Source: Oleispirillum sp965228165 (GTDB lineage Bacteria; Pseudomonadota; Alphaproteobacteria; Rhodospirillales; Rhodospirillaceae). From it: a DNA stretch of 64,000 bases. Each line of letters starts with the position of its first letter. The first letter of the stretch is position 1. Position numbers and translations under genes: made by a program. Below, in pieces: positions 61,200-64,000 of the stretch. The notes beneath the pieces were generated by a model that was not told the DNA's origin, ran no database searches, and saw only the letters and a list, made by a program, of their open reading frames with translations. Where the stretch lies: the NCBI GenBank assembly GCA_965228165.1, contig CBDDHB010000002.1, positions 186,001-250,000 of the forward strand. The letters are read 5' to 3'.

Positions 61200-62492
61200 T
61201 CACGATCCGTCGCCGTGCAGGGCGGCGATCGCGGCCTCGGCGGCGCGTTCGCCGGATCGCACCGCGCCCTCGATGGTCGAGGGCAGGCCGGTGGCGGTCC
61301 AGTCCCCGGCGAGGAACAGATTGGGGTGCGGCGTCGCCGCGCCGGGGCGCAGGGCGAAGGCCTGGGGCGTCGCGGCGAGCGCCGCGCGCTTTTCGACGAT
61401 CCGGCGGAAAGGCGGCGGAGACGGGGGGAAGGCGCGGGGCAGCACCGTCACCGCTTCCGCCCAGGCCGTCCGGGCCAGGGCCTCGGCGGGTTGGGCGGCG
61501 ATGGCGGCGGCGTCGCCGATGGTCACCGAAACCACCGCGCCGCGCCAGAACACCCAGTCCGTCAGACCGCCGACCAGACCGTGGAAGCCCAGCCCCAGGC
61601 TCTTGCCGGTCTCGAAATGCAGATTGACGATCGCCGACGAGGGAATTTCGGGGCAGAAGTCCGGACACAGGCGGTGCGCCGCCGCGTTGGGCAGCGCCAG
61701 GATCACCGCGTCGCGCGCGGTGTCGATGGTGCCGCGCCGGAAGATCAGGCGGCGCACCCGGTCCTCGCCGCGATCCAGCGCCAGCAGCGGCATTCCCCGG
61801 TGGATGGTCGCGCCGAGGTAGCGCAGGCGCGCGGCGGCGGGCTCGGCGATGATTTCCGACCAGGGCCGCGCCGCCAGCAGCGGCTGGCCGCCCGCCCGCC
61901 CGTTCAGGGCCAGGGCCTTCAGCACGGCGGCGGCATGCGGCGCGGAGACCGTCGCCGGATCGGTGTTGAACGCCGCCTTGAGGAAGGGAGTCCAGAAGCG
62001 CCGCCAAAGCGGGCCTCCGGTCGGCAGCCGATCCCCGACACAGGCGCCCGGCGGAGCGGCCAGCAGCCGCCAACCCTGGGTGAACAGCCGCCAGCGCGAT
62101 GCGCCCGGAATTCGCAGGCCCTTGCCCAGCATCCATGCCGCGCTTTCGCCGCCGGGCGCGATGCGCCAGCACGCGCCGTCGTCGAGGTCGCGGAAGGACA
62201 GCGCCTCGGCGGGGAAAAGCGCGGTCGAGGGCGCGCCGATCCGCCGCAGAAAGCCGAGGGTGGCGCGGTTGGCGGAAAACAGCAGATGGCTGCCGTTGTC
62301 GATGGAGGTGCCGAACCGCTGATCGGGCAGGGAGCGGCAGCGTCCGCCCAGATGGGTCGCCGCCTCGTACAGGTGGACCTGGGCCCCGGTTTCGGCCATC
62401 GCCAGCGCCGCCGCCAGTCCGGCGACGCCGCCGCCGACGACGTGGCAGACCGGTGCGGATTCGAAGCTGAAGGGGGACACGTACTCCGACAT
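61200..62492 (-). CDS. hpnE: Hydroxysqualene dehydroxylase (FAD-dependent)
   Basis: This 430-aa flavoprotein has an N-terminal FAD-binding Rossmann fold (VVGGGVAGLAAALAMAETGAQVHLYEA) with LGGRCRS, GSHLLFSANRATLGFLRRIG, and a C-terminal FAD-closing motif LFLAGDWTATGLPSTIEGAVRSG. HpnE reduces hydroxysqualene to squalene in the HpnCDE route that feeds hopanoid synthesis. The ATG is 1 base after the hpnC-hpnD stop, so translation is coupled. Confidence 0.93.
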   Translation of the reverse strand: MSEYVSPFSFESAPVCHVVGGGVAGLAAALAMAETGAQVHLYEAATHLGGRCRSLPDQRFGTSIDNGSHLLFSANRATLGFLRRIGAPSTALFPAEALSFRDLDDGACWRIAPGGESAAWMLGKGLRIPGASRWRLFTQGWRLLAAPPGACVGDRLPTGGPLWRRFWTPFLKAAFNTDPATVSAPHAAAVLKALALNGRAGGQPLLAARPWSEIIAEPAAARLRYLGATIHRGMPLLALDRGEDRVRRLIFRRGTIDTARDAVILALPNAAAHRLCPDFCPEIPSSAIVNLHFETGKSLGLGFHGLVGGLTDWVFWRGAVVSVTIGDAAAIAAQPAEALARTAWAEAVTVLPRAFPPSPPPFRRIVEKRAALAATPQAFALRPGAATPHPNLFLAGDWTATGLPSTIEGAVRSGERAAEAAIAALHGDGS

Positions 62493-62493
62493 T

Positions 62494-64000
62494 CTATCCT
62501 CGGCGCGGCTGGGGCAGGCGCAGCAGACAGAGCAGGCGGGCAATGCGTCCGCGCCGCGCCGGCGGTGCAAGATCGGACCAGCCTTGCCGCGCCATCCGCC
62601 GCAGCAGGTCGTCGTAGGCCGCCATCATCGCCCGCGCCGGGAACAGGGCGCGGGCGTTGCCGGGGGTGAGCGCCTTTCGCGCGTCGGCGAACCGTGCCGC
62701 CGCCCGTTCCGCCAGCAGGGCGCGCGCCCGCCCGAGGTCGGGGTGCGCGGCGATGGCGGCGGCGTCGCCGAGGGGGATGCCGCAGGCGTCCAGAATGTCG
62801 CGGGGCAGATAGCAACGCCCGACCGCCGCGTCCTCGGCGACGTCGCGCAGAATGTTGACGTATTGCAAGGCGTCGCCCAACGCCAGGGCGAAACGGCGCG
62901 CCGCCGCGTCCTCCGCCCCCAGCAGGGGCAGGGAAATTAGGCCGACGCTGCCCGCGACGCGGCGACAGTACTGGGCGAAGGTCTCGGCGTCCGGGGCGAC
63001 CACCGGGCCGTCCACGTCCATCCGCATGCCGTCGATCAGGGCGCGGCACTCGGCGAAATCCAGGCCGTGGCGGGCATTGACCGAAGCCAGCGCGTCGGCC
63101 AGCGGCGGTGCGTCGTCGTCGGTCGCGCCGCTCTCCAGGCGGTCGAGGCAGGCCGCCCAGAGATCGAGGGCGCGGTGACGTTCCGGTCGCGTCAGGCCGG
63201 GGTCGTCGGCGATGTCGTCGAGAACCCGGCAGAAGGCATACAGGGCATGCATCGCCTGCCGCCGGTCGCGCGGCAGACAGGCCAGTCCCAGGCGGAAGGA
63301 GGAACCGGAACGCGCCACGATGTCGGCCACCGTCCGCTCCGCCTCGCCGCGCAGAAGCCGGGGGGGGGCGGGCGCGATCAGGGCGCGCAAGGCGACGGCG
63401 GCGGCGCGGGCGAAATCGGCGCGGCGGGGGCGGATTCGTTCCGCCAGGGGATCGCCGCCGCGCAGACGTTTCAGCAGGGCGCGCGCCAGGAAGACGATCG
63501 CCGCCGCCTCGGCCCGCGGACCCGGCGATTGCATCAGGGCGGGCAGGGGCTCCGCCGCGTCGAGCAGTCGGGCGGTGCGGGCGAGGGCGTGGTCCAGGCA
63601 GGCGCGCAGGGCGGGCGAACAGGCGCTGGCGCTCAGATCGGCGGCCTCGGCGCGCGTGCCGTCCGGCCAGGCGAGGGGAATGTAGACGCGGGCGCGCAGG
63701 CGAACGTCCTCGCCGACGTCCTGTACGTGGTTCAGCACCTGCAAGGCGGCGCACAGGGCGTCGGCGGCGGGAACGGCGCGTCGCGCCTCTCCGTGCAGGT
63801 CGAGGAGGAAACGCCCCACCGGCGCGGCGGAGGCGCGGCAGTAGGCCATCAACTCGTCCCACGTCTCGGTTCCCCGGTTTTCGGCATCGCGACGGAAAGC
63901 GGCGAGCAGGGCGCGGGCATGGCCGGTTTCCAGGCCGCGCGCCGTCAGCAGACGGCGCAGATCGGCGGCGGCGGCGACGTTCACCGTTGCGTCGGCGGGC
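62494..64000 (-). CDS. hpnD: Fused squalene synthases HpnC and HpnD, 5' partial
   Basis: One open frame enters from beyond base 64000 and runs to TAG at 62494-62496. The first part (about 200 residues) is the C-terminal two thirds of HpnC: DELMAYCRASAAPVGRFLLD and LQVLNHVQDVGEDVRLR, its second Asp-rich motif. The second part (about 270 residues) is a complete HpnD: VARSGSSFRLGLACLPRDRR, FCRVLDDIADDPGL (first Asp-rich motif), LQYVNILRDVAEDAAVGRCY (second). HpnD makes presqualene diphosphate and HpnC converts it to hydroxysqualene. The joint lies at a nine-G run (63360-63368), so a run-length error could have joined two genes. Confidence 0.85.
   Translation of the reverse strand, partial: PADATVNVAAAADLRRLLTARGLETGHARALLAAFRRDAENRGTETWDELMAYCRASAAPVGRFLLDLHGEARRAVPAADALCAALQVLNHVQDVGEDVRLRARVYIPLAWPDGTRAEAADLSASACSPALRACLDHALARTARLLDAAEPLPALMQSPGPRAEAAAIVFLARALLKRLRGGDPLAERIRPRRADFARAAAVALRALIAPAPPRLLRGEAERTVADIVARSGSSFRLGLACLPRDRRQAMHALYAFCRVLDDIADDPGLTRPERHRALDLWAACLDRLESGATDDDAPPLADALASVNARHGLDFAECRALIDGMRMDVDGPVVAPDAETFAQYCRRVAGSVGLISLPLLGAEDAAARRFALALGDALQYVNILRDVAEDAAVGRCYLPRDILDACGIPLGDAAAIAAHPDLGRARALLAERAAARFADARKALTPGNARALFPARAMMAAYDDLLRRMARQGWSDLAPPARRGRIARLLCLLRLPQPRRG

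Overview
The window looks like chromosomal DNA of a high-GC, motile alphaproteobacterium, most likely of the Rhodospirillales. This rests on a PopZ polarity protein, polar-flagellum-type MotA/MotB with chemoreceptors, hopanoid-type squalene genes (hpnC-hpnD-hpnE), a hemerythrin-response regulator fusion, and two conserved gene strings: dgt-argS-SPOR-nagZ-scpA-scpB-(insert)-tatA-tatB-tatC-serS-surE-pcm-nlpD/M23-DUF815 and yajC-secD-secF. No phage, transposase or CRISPR was seen.

Layout. 1-14.8 kb is accessory and environmental-response DNA: a frameshifted P-type ATPase, an amber-interrupted Cache chemoreceptor, a TRAP transporter (dctPQM order), a multiply broken PAS-GGDEF gene, a beta-hydroxyacid dehydrogenase overlapping a SAM hydroxide adenosyltransferase, an MBL-fold hydrolase, an XRE regulator, an AT-richer gap, an intact chemoreceptor and motAB. 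14.9-24.7 kb is a type I secretion locus: HlyD-like adaptor, ABC exporter, FecR-RTX substrate and a TolC, with a divergent CHASE2 adenylate cyclase inside it. 24.8-31.9 kb holds a SLAC1/TehA-type channel, tRNA-Cys, and a marR-MFP-RND-O-methyltransferase operon. 32-46 kb is housekeeping: tRNA-Asn, a Pcm-like protein, TolC, PopZ, valS, hemerythrin-REC, xth, dgt, argS, SPOR protein, nagZ, scpA, scpB. Between scpB and tatA lie about 4.8 kb of accessory DNA: a WYL regulator/VOC cassette bounded by a 45-bp copy of the scpB 3' end, then tetR-mfs-emrA. 51-64 kb returns to housekeeping: tatABC, serS, surE, pcm, an M23 peptidase, a DUF815 ATPase, yajC-secD-secF, sodB, hpnE and an hpnC-hpnD fusion that runs off the window.

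The most striking pattern is where genes are broken. At least seven single-base frame errors lie in runs of C or G, and three genes carry an in-frame TAG. All hit accessory genes (receptor, cyclic-di-GMP enzyme, RTX protein and its exporter, RND pump and adaptor, MFS pump). Equally long or longer C/G runs in argS, tatC, secD and hpnC-hpnD are in frame. This could be phase variation, decay of accessory genes, or base-calling error in homopolymers; the sequence alone cannot decide. TAG is a normal stop here, since many intact genes end with it.

Other notable points are candidate operators: two GTTAAG-N3-CTTAAC-type dyads for the MarR protein and two CTGGAC-N6-GTCCAG dyads for the TetR protein.
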